Source of the DNA: an uncultured Bacteroidales bacterium
GTDB lineage: Bacteria > Bacteroidota > Bacteroidia > Bacteroidales > UBA932
Reading direction: 5' to 3'
NCBI GenBank assembly: GCA_947367375.1
Contig: CANBDZ010000014.1
Location: forward strand, 1-34,916
Length of the DNA stretch: 34,916 nt
A program made the position numbers and the translations under genes. The notes under the pieces are model-generated. The model searched no databases, was not told the DNA's origin, and was given only the letters and a program-made list of their open reading frames with translations. Of this stretch, positions 26,380 through 34,757 are shown in pieces; the first letter of the stretch is position 1; each line of letters starts with the position of its first letter.

Positions 26380-27975
26380 TCAGCGTTTTGAACCTATTTT
26401 CTTCACTGTTTCCTCGAAATTTTCGCGGTCTGAGAGGGCTGAATTCTTCACCTGTGCCCTATAGTTATAGATGGTGTTCACCGAGTAGCGGAGAAGGGAC
26501 GCGATGTGCGAAGACTGGGTGATTCCGAGCTTGATCAGAGCAAAGATGCGGAGCTCTGTGTTGAGCAGTTCTCCCTCTTTGAGAGCCACACGGCAGTCCT
26601 TCTGAAGAAGGGCATTGAAGTCCTCGACGAAAGACGGATAGAGCTGAAGGAAGGAGGTGTCGAAGGTCTTGTAGAAGTTCTTCAACTCCGCTTCATACTG
26701 GTCGCGCGGAAGAGTCTTCTTAAGTTTGTCGAGGTAGCCGGAACACATAGACAGGAAGAGTCCGAGGTACTCCTCCTTGGCAGCATTCGCTTCCACCAGT
26801 TCAAGGTTGGTAGTCCTGAGAATCTCCTGAGCCTCAGCGATTGATGCATTCGACTCGGCGAGCTGGGCGTTCTTTGTCTCGATGGTCCTGGCCTTTGTCT
26901 TTCCTGTAAAATGGAGGTTGAGAGCTACCATAGCCACCAGAAGCAGGAAGAAGGCAATCACCACGGTAATAAGCAGATAATGCGACCTTTCCTTAGCCTG
27001 CTCATCCTTTGCATTTATGTATGCCTTCTCGATGAGCGGCATCGTGGACGCGATCTGCACCTTACGGAGCTTGGCATTATAAAAGATCGCATCATCAAGG
27101 GAGATTCGTATGTACCTGAACGCACGTTCTGTCTCTTCGGGAAGATTAAGATTCACAGCAATGGAACACAGGGAAGCATTGTCCTTGATCGCCCCCTGCA
27201 GGTCGCATATAGCAGACTCTATCCACCACTTCATAGTCTCTTCCTCCCTGTGCATATTCTGACAGATGAATCCCTGCCAGTAGGTCTGCACGGCATAATC
27301 CCTGGACTTCTTGTTGAGGGATTCGATCAGCAGGGCATTATCAGCATAGGCTTCATCCCACCTGTTTTCAGTGATAAGGCGCAGTATGGCCATATGACGG
27401 TGGAGATAAGAATTCTCCGGAGTGTTTTCAAGGATGAGATTACGATACGACTGCATCTTCTCCGCTCCGGGGACAGTCACCCCTGCACTCTGCATATATT
27501 CCTGATAATCACCAAGAAACCTCTGCATAGCGTTATACCATATGATCTTCTGCTGATAATCGAACGACAGTGTGTCCAGAGTCTCGAAAGCATTGAAAGC
27601 CTCAAGGAACATACCGGCTGTAGTGTAGAGAAAGGCCTTATTTAAAGTTGCTGTAGTCTTCAGCAAAGGATCTGAAAGAGAATCCGCTATGCTTTCCTGC
27701 ATCAAAAGCATATCCCTGGCCTTGTCGAACTGGTACGGAGTGTACTCCTCGTAGAGGCGTCCGTATATTCCATATTTCTGTTGAAGGGTCAGGTCCTTGG
27801 CCTGGAGGGTCTCTTCGATGGCGTTTATCCTGCCCTCCTTGGCGAGGACATATTCATCGATGTTTTCGAGCGTCTCTTCGAGGCGCTTGAAGTCCTCTGC
27901 AAGAGGATGGTCATGCTCTGCCTGACATCCGGTCAGGAAAAGAAGTAGGAATATATGAAATAAAAGTCGCTTCAT
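26380..27975 (-). CDS. DUF6377-type membrane-spanning transcription regulator (SusR-like layout)
   Basis: A 531-residue regulator: an N-terminal signal or anchor with Cys17 (LFLTGC), a helical TPR-like sensor region (about 30-320) presumed periplasmic, one transmembrane helix (334-354), a coiled coil (360-400) and a cytoplasmic part. The C-terminal helix-turn-helix (about 474-512, ELRIFALIKLGITQSSHIASLLRYSVNTIYNYRAQV) resembles LuxR-type DNA-binding domains. Members of this class control neighbouring polysaccharide loci in Bacteroidetes, sensing imported oligosaccharides. It sits between the beta-glucan locus and the divergent GH53 operon, so it could control either or both. No kinase or receiver domain is present, so it differs from hybrid two-component regulators. 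Confidence 0.85.
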   Translation of the reverse strand: MKRLLFHIFLLLFLTGCQAEHDHPLAEDFKRLEETLENIDEYVLAKEGRINAIEETLQAKDLTLQQKYGIYGRLYEEYTPYQFDKARDMLLMQESIADSLSDPLLKTTATLNKAFLYTTAGMFLEAFNAFETLDTLSFDYQQKIIWYNAMQRFLGDYQEYMQSAGVTVPGAEKMQSYRNLILENTPENSYLHRHMAILRLITENRWDEAYADNALLIESLNKKSRDYAVQTYWQGFICQNMHREEETMKWWIESAICDLQGAIKDNASLCSIAVNLNLPEETERAFRYIRISLDDAIFYNAKLRKVQIASTMPLIEKAYINAKDEQAKERSHYLLITVVIAFFLLLVAMVALNLHFTGKTKARTIETKNAQLAESNASIAEAQEILRTTNLELVEANAAKEEYLGLFLSMCSGYLDKLKKTLPRDQYEAELKNFYKTFDTSFLQLYPSFVEDFNALLQKDCRVALKEGELLNTELRIFALIKLGITQSSHIASLLRYSVNTIYNYRAQVKNSALSDRENFEETVKKIGSKR

Positions 27976-28002
27976 ACCTGTAGTTTAGTGTCTATGCGGA
28001 CA

Positions 28003-28032
28003 ACAAAGATAATGAAATTTAATTATCTTTGT
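28003..28032. promoter_or_regulatory. palindromic divergent promoter between regulator and GH53 operon
   Basis: Perfect 11-bp inverted repeat: ACAAAGATAAT and ATTATCTTTGT around an 8-base spacer. Each arm contains TATCTTTG, a perfect -7 box: 28024-28031 for the plus strand (GH53) and 28004-28011 for the minus strand (DUF6377 gene). The GH53 ATG at 28055 lies 23 bases past the box. Neither side has a -33 TTTG at standard spacing. Confidence 0.65.
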
Positions 28033-28054
28033 AAGATTGTATAACCTATTGAAT

Positions 28055-29158
28055 ATGCGTCACAAGAGTTTGATATTCTTCGGATTCATCGGCATCCTGC
28101 TGATGACAGCCTGTGAAAAGAACCCATACGGGCCTACAGGCTATGTTCCGACACCGGAACAGCCGGAACATACAGAGCCGGAAGAAAGAATCTTCGCTGA
28201 AGGAGCCGACATCAGCTGGGTCACCCAGATGGAAGGCGACGGACAGAAGTTCTACACCAAGGACGGACAGGAAATGGAGTGCACAGCCTTGATGAAGGAA
28301 TCGGGCTTTGACGCCATCAGACTCCGCGTGTGGGTGGATCCCGCAGGAGGATGGTGTGCCAAAGAGGATGTGCTCGAAAAGGCAAAAAGAGCCCAGGCAC
28401 TCGGAATGAGGTTAATGATAGACTTCCACTACAGCGACGACTGGGCCGACCCTTCCAAGCAGGTAGCTCCTGCAGCCTGGAAGGACTATGACATCGAACA
28501 GATGGTAAACGCTGTTTCAAAGCACACTGAAGAAACTCTTGAACTTCTCAAGGACAACGGAGTGGAAGTGGAATGGGTGCAGACAGGCAACGAAGTGAAC
28601 AACGGAATGCTGCATCCGCTCGGCAAAGTGCAGGGCGAGACCTGCGAGAACTTCATAAGATTGGCAAGGGCGGGAAAGAATGCTGTCAAGAAGGTCTATC
28701 CCGGAGCCAAGACCATAATCCATGTCAGCAACGGTCACGATGACGGTCTCTTCGACTGGTTCTTCGGGCTGATGAAGACAGGTGGAGCAGAATATGACAT
28801 CATCGGCATGTCACTCTATCCAAGCTGGTGGGAGAACAACGGCTGGCGCGACTGGAAGATCAACACAGACAAGTGTCTGGAAAACATCAGGACCATGGCT
28901 GGGAAGTACGGCAAACCTGTTATGATCTGCGAATTCGGAATGCCGGTGTGGGAGCCTCAGAAAGCCAAAGAGGCTGTCCGGTATCTGCTTGACGGTGCGA
29001 GAGACATAGAAGATTGTCTCGGCCTGTTCTGGTGGGAACCGCAGACTGACGGAGTCTGGAAGCCATCACACTACACCGACCTCGGCTGGGGAGCCTACGA
29101 CATGGGAGCATTCAACAACGGCAAGGCCACTGCGGCCCTGGATCCATTCAAAGACTAA
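28055..29158 (+). CDS. Glycoside hydrolase family 53 endo-beta-1,4-galactanase lipoprotein
   Basis: A 367-residue enzyme cutting beta-1,4-galactan, for example type I arabinogalactan side chains of pectin. The lipoprotein signal MRHKSLIFFGFIGILLMTAC places Cys20 as the anchor. GH53 signatures are GADISWVTQME, RLRVWVDPAGGWC, MIDFHYSDDWADPSKQ, acid/base Glu180 in QTGNEVNNGML and nucleophile Glu293 in MICEFGMP, ending with ALDPF. A TTG 18 bases upstream (28037) would extend the frame but lies beside the predicted start of transcription, so ATG 28055 was chosen. It is first in the operon, 3 bases before the GH2 gene, and probably acts on the outer surface. Confidence 0.95.
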   Translation: MRHKSLIFFGFIGILLMTACEKNPYGPTGYVPTPEQPEHTEPEERIFAEGADISWVTQMEGDGQKFYTKDGQEMECTALMKESGFDAIRLRVWVDPAGGWCAKEDVLEKAKRAQALGMRLMIDFHYSDDWADPSKQVAPAAWKDYDIEQMVNAVSKHTEETLELLKDNGVEVEWVQTGNEVNNGMLHPLGKVQGETCENFIRLARAGKNAVKKVYPGAKTIIHVSNGHDDGLFDWFFGLMKTGGAEYDIIGMSLYPSWWENNGWRDWKINTDKCLENIRTMAGKYGKPVMICEFGMPVWEPQKAKEAVRYLLDGARDIEDCLGLFWWEPQTDGVWKPSHYTDLGWGAYDMGAFNNGKATAALDPFKD

Positions 29159-29161
29159 GAG

Positions 29162-31690
29162 ATGAAAAGACTTATATGCATATTAGCAGCTGTCGCTACA
29201 GCAGTGACGGCATTCGCACAGGGGCAAAGGACAGAAACCGTCCTGAAGGAGTGGGAGTTCCGCCGCGACCACAACGCCGAAGCCGCTGAAGGCTGGAAAG
29301 TGGTCAGCGTACCTCACGACTGGGCGATATACGGTCCTTTCGACAAGGCCAATGACCTGCAGACAGTGGCGGTGGTGCAGAACGGCGAGGACGTGGCGAC
29401 CGAAAAGACCGGACGTACCGGAGGACTCCCGTATATGGGTAAAGGCGCATATAGGCGCAGCCTCGATGTGAAGCCGGAAGAACTCGACGGACGTCGCCAT
29501 ATCCTTTTATTTGACGGAGCGATGAGCGAGGCTCAGGTATATATAAACGGAGAGAAGGTCTGCTTCTGGCCGTATGGATATAACTCATTCCACTGCGACG
29601 TCACAGCCAACTTGAAACCAGGCTCGAACGAAGTCACAGTCCTCCTTGAGAACAGACCGCAGTCGTCGCGCTGGTACCCTGGAGCCGGACTGTACCGCAA
29701 AGTACGCCACCTCACTCTGCCTTCAGTCCACGTGCCGGTATGGGGTACTTACGTCACTACTCCTTATGTCGGAAAAGACTATGCAACTGTAAATATCAGG
29801 ACCAAGGTTGAAGGCATAGACGAAGGTACTGCCATCACTTTGACCACAAGAATAAAGGATGCGGAAGGAAACATCGTGGCAGAGAGGACCGACACCAGGC
29901 AGATCCACAAAGGAGAAGTGGAGCAGAACCTGAACGTCACCGGCCCGCAGCTGTGGTCACCGGAGAATCCTACACTCTACAGCGCCGAAACTGAGGTCTG
30001 CACCGGAGGATCAGTCGACACAGACTGGAATATGGAGAGGCCTGCCATCAGCATTACTCACGGCAAGGATCTTCAGGACAAAGTGTCCACACGCTTCGGT
30101 TTCAGAACCATCGAGATCCGTCCTGACAAGGGCTTCTTCCTCAACGGAGAAAACCGCAAGTTCCGCGGAGTCTGCCTCCATCACGACCTCGGCCCTCTTG
30201 GAGCTGCAATCAACAAGGCGGCCATCCGCCGCCAGCTCACCATCCTGAAGGATATGGGCTGCGACGCGATACGCACCTCGCACAATATGCCTGCAGAAGA
30301 ACTCATCGAGCTCTGCGACGAAATGGGCTTTATGGTAATGCTCGAGAACTTCGACGAGTGGGACATAGCAAAATGCGAGAACGGCTACCACAGATTCTTC
30401 AACCAGGACAGCAGAGACGGAAGGATCTGGGCCGAAAGAGACATGATCAACATGCTGCACCACTTCCGCAACAACCCGTCTGTAGTGATGTGGAGCATCG
30501 GAAACGAGGTGCCTTCACAGTGGCAGCCTGAAGGTCTGACTGTAGCAGCATGGCTGCAGGACATCTGCCACAGGGAAGACCCGACAAGGCCTGTAACCTG
30601 CGGAATGGACCAGTACAATGCCGTGACAATCAACGGATTTGCCGAGCAACTCGACGTGGTAGGATTCAACTACAAGGTTGACCGCTACATCCCTGCATAC
30701 GAGCTTCTTCCACAGAGAATCATCCTCGGAAGCGAGACTGCCTCAACAGTGAGTTCACGCGGAGTCTACCACTTCCCCGCACAGCTTGGAGCAGCAATCA
30801 TGCACGACGACCATCAGTCTTCATCCTACGACACCGAGTACTGCTGGTGGTCCAATATTCCTGACAACGACTTTGCCGCAGATGAGGACTACGACTGGTG
30901 CATAGGCCAGTTCGTATGGACAGGCTTCGACTATCTCGGCGAGCCGTCGCCATACGACACTGACGCCTGGCCGAACCACTCGTCCGTATTCGGAATCGTG
31001 GACCTTGCATATATTCCTAAAGACCGCTTCTACCTTTACAGAAGCCAGTGGAACAAGGAGGAAGAAACCCTTCACGTCCTTCCACACTGGAACTGGGAAG
31101 GCAGAGAGGGCGAGGTGACACCTGTGTTTGTGTACACATCATATCCATCGGCTGAACTCTTCATCAACGGCATTTCACAAGGCGTCCGCACTTTCGCCAA
31201 AGGTGACGGAAAGACCCCTTGCCTTGGCGAAGAGGCCATGAAGCGTTTCCGACTAATGTGGAACGACGTAACTTACACTCCTGGAGAACTGAAGGTAATT
31301 GCCTATGACAGCAACGGAAAACCGGCAGCCGAGAAAGTCATCCGCACAGCGGGAAAGGCACATGCGCTGAAACTCACTCCGGACAGACAGAAGATAGATG
31401 CAGACGGCAGCGACCTCTGCTTCATCAATGTAAGCGTGACAGACAAGGACGGTAACCCTGTACCTGCGGACAACCGCCTGGTGAAGGTGAAGGTCAGCGG
31501 AGCAGGAACATTCAAGGCCATAGCCAACGGCGACCCGACTTGCCTTGAGCCGTTCCAGCAGCCTCAGATGCACCTTTTCAGCGGACAGCTCACAGTGATA
31601 GTACAGAGTGGAACCGCACCTGGCGACATCACAGTCGAGGTGAGCGGAAAAGGCATAAAGACAGCTAAGACGACAATAAAATCTGAATAA
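29162..31690 (+). CDS. Glycoside hydrolase family 2 beta-galactosidase
   Basis: An 842-residue enzyme with a type I signal peptide (cleavage near AFAQ), probably periplasmic. The domains in order are a jelly-roll sugar-binding domain (about 22-195, HDWAIYGPFD, WYPGAGLYRKV), an Ig-like domain (200-310), a TIM barrel (315-610) with RGVCLHHDLGPLG, acid/base Glu449 in WSIGNEVPSQ and nucleophile Glu525 in LGSETAS, a DUF4982-like domain (about 625-700) and a C-terminal Ig/invasin-like domain (about 735-840). Such enzymes release terminal galactose. Next to GH53 the natural substrates are galacto-oligosaccharides from galactan. It is 4 bases upstream of the subtilase gene. Exact linkage preference is inferred. 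Confidence 0.92.
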   Translation: MKRLICILAAVATAVTAFAQGQRTETVLKEWEFRRDHNAEAAEGWKVVSVPHDWAIYGPFDKANDLQTVAVVQNGEDVATEKTGRTGGLPYMGKGAYRRSLDVKPEELDGRRHILLFDGAMSEAQVYINGEKVCFWPYGYNSFHCDVTANLKPGSNEVTVLLENRPQSSRWYPGAGLYRKVRHLTLPSVHVPVWGTYVTTPYVGKDYATVNIRTKVEGIDEGTAITLTTRIKDAEGNIVAERTDTRQIHKGEVEQNLNVTGPQLWSPENPTLYSAETEVCTGGSVDTDWNMERPAISITHGKDLQDKVSTRFGFRTIEIRPDKGFFLNGENRKFRGVCLHHDLGPLGAAINKAAIRRQLTILKDMGCDAIRTSHNMPAEELIELCDEMGFMVMLENFDEWDIAKCENGYHRFFNQDSRDGRIWAERDMINMLHHFRNNPSVVMWSIGNEVPSQWQPEGLTVAAWLQDICHREDPTRPVTCGMDQYNAVTINGFAEQLDVVGFNYKVDRYIPAYELLPQRIILGSETASTVSSRGVYHFPAQLGAAIMHDDHQSSSYDTEYCWWSNIPDNDFAADEDYDWCIGQFVWTGFDYLGEPSPYDTDAWPNHSSVFGIVDLAYIPKDRFYLYRSQWNKEEETLHVLPHWNWEGREGEVTPVFVYTSYPSAELFINGISQGVRTFAKGDGKTPCLGEEAMKRFRLMWNDVTYTPGELKVIAYDSNGKPAAEKVIRTAGKAHALKLTPDRQKIDADGSDLCFINVSVTDKDGNPVPADNRLVKVKVSGAGTFKAIANGDPTCLEPFQQPQMHLFSGQLTVIVQSGTAPGDITVEVSGKGIKTAKTTIKSE

Positions 31691-31694
31691 ACAT

Positions 31695-33803
31695 ATGAAG
31701 AAAATCACCCTTGTGCTGACAGCGCTTGCGCTCATCGGCACATCTTGCACAAAGGAGCTCCAAAATGGAGGACAGATACAGGAGCAGCACAATCTTGCTG
31801 CAAAGCTTGTCGGAGGAAGCTCAGAGGAGGCTGTTCCGGGAACCATCCTGGTAAGGCTCAGTGCGGAAGCGACCGCTGAAATCGAAGCCGGAAATTTCAA
31901 CGGAATCTCCGGAACCATCCTGAACGGTCTTCAGGCGACATCATTTGCACCAGCTCTGCCGATTAAACCTAAAAACGAAGCGGCTGCAAAGAAATACGGA
32001 CTTGACCAGTGGTTCATCGTAGGCTTCGACGCTCAGACCAAACCGGAGGTAGCGGGAGAAGAACTTGCAAAGTCCCCTATGGTACGCTCCGTTCAGTTCA
32101 ACAAAATGGTAAGACCAGTGTGGAGCAGCGAGGCACATCCTCTTGACGCACAGGTCATCACTAAAAGCACAACTGAGTCCCCAGTCTTCAATGACACCTA
32201 CTCAGCACATCAGTGGAACCTCGTAAACGACGGAACCATCGCTGAGAAAGCTGTCGCAGGAGCTGACATCGGGGTAAAGGACGCGTGGAGACTCACCGGA
32301 GGCGACCCGAGTGTCGTTGTAGCTGTCTTTGACTGTGCAGTTTATTCCCGTCACGAAGACCTCGAAGATGCTGTCTGGAGAAACGAGGCAGAAATCAACG
32401 GCCAGACTGACGTGGATGATGACGGCAACGGCTTCATTGACGACAAGTACGGTTTCAACTTCGTGAACTGTTTTGAGTTTAATGAAGACTACATCAACGG
32501 AAAATTGAACGGCCAGAAGCAGACTGCCATCAAAGGCAGAGCCCTCAACAGCAACGCCGGCACAGGCCACGGAACACACGTAGCCGGAATCATCGGCGCA
32601 ACCAACAACAACGGCAAGGGCGTCAGCTCGATTGCCGGAGGAACAGGCAACGGAGACGGAGTGCGACTTATGACCTGCCAGATCTTCGAAGGATCTTCAT
32701 ACGGAACTGACGCACAGAACGCAGCTGCATTCATCTACGCAGCCGATAACGGAGCCTGCATCGCGCAGTGCTCATACGGAAACGCCAACATCATCACAAA
32801 CGACGACCTCTACATCAACGGTGGAGAAATCGACGTCAACGGATCAAGCGTGAAGATCAATCCTTCACCTCTGGAAAATGCAGCATTGAGTTACTTCCTT
32901 GACCCGTCGAACAGCAACCACGAGTCATTGGAAGGCAACATGGCCATCTTCGCGGCAGGAAACCACAGCAACCCTTACTCAATCTATCCGGGAGCCCTTC
33001 CTTATGTGATCTCCGTGACTGCGTTCGGCTATGACTTTCTTCCTGGCGGTTACACCAACTACGGTCCTGGCTGCAAGATCGCCGCACCGGGTGGAGAATT
33101 CGGAGGAGTTGCCAACGACTACACCTCAATGATCCTCTCTACAGGAGTGTCGGGAGCTGCAACCCAGTCGCCGGGAGTCGAGACAGAAAAGGGTACAAGC
33201 AAGCAGTACGTCTATATGCAGGGTACATCTATGGCCTGTCCTCACGTTTCAGGAGTAGCCGCACTCGGTGTTTCATACGCAAAGAAACTCGGAAAGAAGT
33301 TTACAAGAGAGGAGATGACCTCTATGCTCCTCACTTCAGTGAACGACATCGACCAGTACCTCAAGAGCGGAACAAAGAAATTCTATGACGCCGCACTCAA
33401 GACTTATGTAGACCTCCCTCTCAACCAGTACTATGAGAAGATGGGTACCGGAGCACTTGACGCATGGAAATTCCTCATGGCAATAGAAGGAACACCTTCA
33501 GTTATGGCCAAGACGGGAGAAACAGTAAAGATCGACCTGAGCGACTACTGCAACCCATACGACGAGTACAAGATCAGCATCGACAGCCAGTCAAAGACAT
33601 CCCTCGGCCTCGAATCAGACCCAGTCATAAAGAACGGTCACCTCGAGATCCGCTGCACCAAGATCGGCTCAGGCAAGATCACCCTCAGCTCAGCTGTAGG
33701 TAAGGACAAAGACATGGAAAACGGCATCGGCGAAATGAACTACACACGCGAGATCTCCGTAGTGTCAAGACCTTTCGCAACAAATAATGGAGGATGGTTA
33801 TAA
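31695..33803 (+). CDS. S8 subtilisin-like serine protease lipoprotein
   Basis: A 702-residue lipoprotein protease (Cys18 in LIGTSC). A propeptide-like region (about 50-145, GTILVRLS and VRSVQFN) precedes the peptidase domain. The triad is Asp213 in VFDCAVYSRHEDL, His292 in GHGTHVAG and Ser512 in GTSMACPHVSG, with the oxyanion Asn in AAGNHSNP. The residues after the Asp are Cys-Ala in place of the usual Thr/Ser-Gly. DVDDDGNGFIDD (about 237-248) is a probable calcium loop. The last 90 residues form a beta-rich Ig-like domain. It is cotranscribed with GH53 and GH2. Possible roles are processing of surface enzymes or freeing glycans from glycoproteins such as arabinogalactan proteins; neither is shown. 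Confidence 0.92.
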   Translation: MKKITLVLTALALIGTSCTKELQNGGQIQEQHNLAAKLVGGSSEEAVPGTILVRLSAEATAEIEAGNFNGISGTILNGLQATSFAPALPIKPKNEAAAKKYGLDQWFIVGFDAQTKPEVAGEELAKSPMVRSVQFNKMVRPVWSSEAHPLDAQVITKSTTESPVFNDTYSAHQWNLVNDGTIAEKAVAGADIGVKDAWRLTGGDPSVVVAVFDCAVYSRHEDLEDAVWRNEAEINGQTDVDDDGNGFIDDKYGFNFVNCFEFNEDYINGKLNGQKQTAIKGRALNSNAGTGHGTHVAGIIGATNNNGKGVSSIAGGTGNGDGVRLMTCQIFEGSSYGTDAQNAAAFIYAADNGACIAQCSYGNANIITNDDLYINGGEIDVNGSSVKINPSPLENAALSYFLDPSNSNHESLEGNMAIFAAGNHSNPYSIYPGALPYVISVTAFGYDFLPGGYTNYGPGCKIAAPGGEFGGVANDYTSMILSTGVSGAATQSPGVETEKGTSKQYVYMQGTSMACPHVSGVAALGVSYAKKLGKKFTREEMTSMLLTSVNDIDQYLKSGTKKFYDAALKTYVDLPLNQYYEKMGTGALDAWKFLMAIEGTPSVMAKTGETVKIDLSDYCNPYDEYKISIDSQSKTSLGLESDPVIKNGHLEIRCTKIGSGKITLSSAVGKDKDMENGIGEMNYTREISVVSRPFATNNGGWL

Positions 33804-34228
33804 TGAGAAAGTTAATATATATAATGGCGGCAGTGCTTACGCTCGCTGCCTGCGGCAAAAAGCCCGACAACAAGACAGAACTCACACTCGAACAGCAGCT
33901 CTGCGGAGAATGGCACAGCACATCCCTCGCTATCGACGCAGACATATATATCAGCTTCGCTGAAAACAAGACGTTCGAGATATACCAGCAGATCACAGAA
34001 GGCGCCCACCGCCTCTACAGAGGAACATGGAACCTCGAGGGCACACTCCTGACAGGAAAATATAACGACGGCGAAGACTGGGCTGCCGCCTACGACATCG
34101 CCATCGAAGGAGATGCGCTCACCCTCACCTCAGTCAACGACGCGGCAGAAAAATCCGTATATAAGAAGACAGCGATACCAGAGGAAGTGAAGAACGGCTG
34201 CGCCGTAGTTGTGAAATCAGCTATTTAG
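33803..34228 (+). CDS. Small lipocalin-like lipoprotein
   Basis: A 141-residue lipoprotein (MRKLIYIMAAVLTLAAC, Cys17). After the anchor a beta-barrel-like sequence begins LCGEWHSTSL, with FAENKTFEIYQ and YRGTWNLEGTLLTGKYNDG, the pattern of lipocalin-like domains in Bacteroidetes. The ATG overlaps the subtilase stop by one base (TAATG) and a GGAGG at 33789-33793 stands at normal distance, so translation is coupled; the alternative ATG at 33794 touches that site and is unlikely. A partner or inhibitor of the upstream protease is conceivable from the coupling but unproven. Confidence 0.75.
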   Translation: MRKLIYIMAAVLTLAACGKKPDNKTELTLEQQLCGEWHSTSLAIDADIYISFAENKTFEIYQQITEGAHRLYRGTWNLEGTLLTGKYNDGEDWAAAYDIAIEGDALTLTSVNDAAEKSVYKKTAIPEEVKNGCAVVVKSAI

Positions 34229-34247
34229 CACGTCACGATGATTAAAG

Positions 34248-34757
34248 ATGAAACGATGTATCTTTATTATCCTGTTGTTTTTGGCATTTAACTCATATGC
34301 TCAAAAGACCGTTCCCTGTAATTCGGGAATAGAGGATTTTCTTTTATCATATCTTATTAAAACTGATGACATTTCGGAAGAATTCATTAACGCTGTCAAA
34401 CAGCCAGGGCTGCAAACGAAAGAGGATGATTGTATAGAAGTGTTTTCTGAGCCGATTCTTGTGAAAAATCTATCAACCGAGAACTTCGTTACGTTTGAAG
34501 ACTTACTGACATCGGACGGTATATTCACCTTTTATTGCCCTCTAATACTCCCATTTCGGTTCCATATCCTGCTCAAACAGCAAGAAGATATCGTTATTGT
34601 CGAACAATATGGATATGAAGAAGATGTTACACATAAACATAGAGAAGTGCTGGTAAATTTCTTTTATGACCACCCTGAACTTACATCATCAGATTTCTCT
34701 ATATACGAAACTTTCATAAATGATGCTGACAGATATAATTCCACTTACTTGGAATAG
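34248..34757 (+). CDS. Secreted protein of unknown function
   Basis: A 169-residue protein with a clear signal peptide (MKRCIFIILLFLAFNSYAQ, cleavage after SYA). I do not recognise the family. The mature part is acidic, mixed alpha/beta, without repeats or membrane segments. Base composition is clearly more AT-rich than in the preceding genes, with many TTT, ATT and AAA codons, which suggests a different origin. It lies 19 bases beyond the lipocalin-like gene and could ride on the same transcript. No promoter match was found directly upstream. Confidence 0.7.
   Translation: MKRCIFIILLFLAFNSYAQKTVPCNSGIEDFLLSYLIKTDDISEEFINAVKQPGLQTKEDDCIEVFSEPILVKNLSTENFVTFEDLLTSDGIFTFYCPLILPFRFHILLKQQEDIVIVEQYGYEEDVTHKHREVLVNFFYDHPELTSSDFSIYETFINDADRYNSTYLE

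Noticed and set aside
26911..27645. 244-codon open frame on the plus strand
   Set aside because: Lies antisense within the DUF6377 regulator gene, which has clear family features; the translation has no recognisable domain.
31253..31918. 221-codon open frame on the minus strand
   Set aside because: Spans the GH2 and subtilase genes in antisense; rich in Cys, Ser and Arg, typical of a shadow frame.
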